Source: Ceriagrion tenellum
Taxonomy: Eukaryota > Arthropoda > Insecta > Odonata > Coenagrionidae
Direction: 5' to 3'
NCBI GenBank assembly: GCA_963169105.1
Contig: OY720642.1
Location: 75,742,716 to 75,806,715, forward strand
Length of the DNA stretch: 64,000 nt
The notes beneath the pieces were generated by a model, which saw nothing but the letters and a program-made list of their open reading frames with translations, had not been told where the DNA came from and did no database searches. Positions 63,612-64,000 of the stretch are shown here, in pieces (positions within the stretch are counted from its first letter, which is position 1; each line of letters opens with the position of its first letter). The translations under genes were made by a program, and so were the position numbers.

Positions 63612-64000
63612 AATCCATCAGAAATGGTTGGCGACAGACCTCCACCTCTCTCTATCCTCTGCATTCCTCTTCATTTCGGAAAATCGTCCGTATCCCATGC
63701 GCTCCATTATCTCCCTATCCAATACTCCAATCTTGGTCTTCCTCTATACCGTTCGCTCTCTATCATCCCTTCTAAAATTATCTTTTACAAACCCTCATGT
63801 TGCAGTACATGACCACGAAATTTGTCCCTTCTTATTTTTAATGTTTTCCATAGATTCCGCTTTTCTTTCACTTTTATTAATACCTCTTGATTTGTCACTC
63901 GCTCGATTCAGCTTATTTTACACATCCTTCTATAGAACCACATCTCATAAGCCTCAAGTCTTTTCGTCTCCTCTTGTCCCACAGTCCATGGCCGTGTTCC
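63612..64000 (-). pseudogene. LINE group C remnant, C-terminal part, runs off the window
   Basis: Minus-strand reading from the right edge gives EETKRLEAYEMWFYRRMCKI, S, stop, IERVTNQEVLIKVKEKRNLW and TLKIRRDKF in one frame, then after a shift GFVKDNFRRDDRERTV and, in a third stretch, REIMERMGYGRFSEMKRNAE with DRERWRSVANHF ending at a TGA near 63619. These are the post-RT blocks of RTE/I-like insect LINEs (ETWT......LEAFEMW.WRRM.KI.W...V.N.EVL, then RDRWR). The pyrimidine-rich look of the plus strand reflects this purine-rich coding. The rest of the element should lie to the right of the window. Confidence 0.8.

Overview
The window looks like intergenic DNA from the AT-rich nuclear genome of an arthropod, most likely an insect with a fairly large genome. 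The clues are dense, decayed non-LTR retrotransposons (LINEs), tRNA-derived SINEs, hAT elements with 8-bp target duplications, an RTE-type 3' tail of the kind common in insects, and many foldback elements. No bacterial operon, rRNA gene, CRISPR array or complete host gene was recognised. Nearly all recognisable coding sequence is reverse transcriptase debris. The taxonomic call is inference from repeat style only.

Layout. 1-4.9 kb is AT-rich with nothing recognisable. 4.9-10.2 kb holds three minus-strand LINE remnants, a hAT-type MITE (6347-6786), a tRNA-like SINE and an A-B-A repeat block (8851-9155) whose B unit recurs at 10507. 10.2-16.7 kb has a GC-richer unassigned stretch, a foldback, a SINE and a LINE C-terminal remnant. 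A hAT element with a perfect 8-bp target duplication occupies 16815-18077. 20.5-27.8 kb is dominated by plus-strand LINE remnants of two kinds, one split by a palindromic element (26241-26899). 28-33 kb is sparse, with a possible small membrane-protein exon (about 30400-30571, minus). A 115-bp x6 satellite (34161-34848) abuts a LINE 3' end. 36-41.8 kb has more LINE pieces and foldbacks. 45799-46398 is a long-armed MITE. 46.8-49.8 kb is a nest: a LINE containing a tRNA-like SINE and a second LINE (7-bp target duplication), flanked by two diverged direct repeats. 50-64 kb has LINE C-termini, several near-perfect foldbacks, a SINE with a 26-bp hairpin, and a last LINE fragment running off the right edge.

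How the parts relate. At least three LINE groups are visible. Families A and B have different C-terminal coding regions but share a similar short 3' tail ending in GTAGATG-type repeats; about ten such tails occur. Group C (RTE/I-like, with LLYG.E.W and RGRPRK-type C-termini) ends in GATGATG or GTAT repeats. The most interesting recurring pattern is a small motif, CTGA(T/A)GA - short hairpin - GAAAC, found in several unrelated-looking foldbacks. It resembles the hammerhead ribozyme core known from Penelope-like elements, and two copies show a compensatory base-pair change in the hairpin. I cannot claim a new cellular system; the best leads are these foldback families, the satellite/LINE-tail link and two or three possible host exons.
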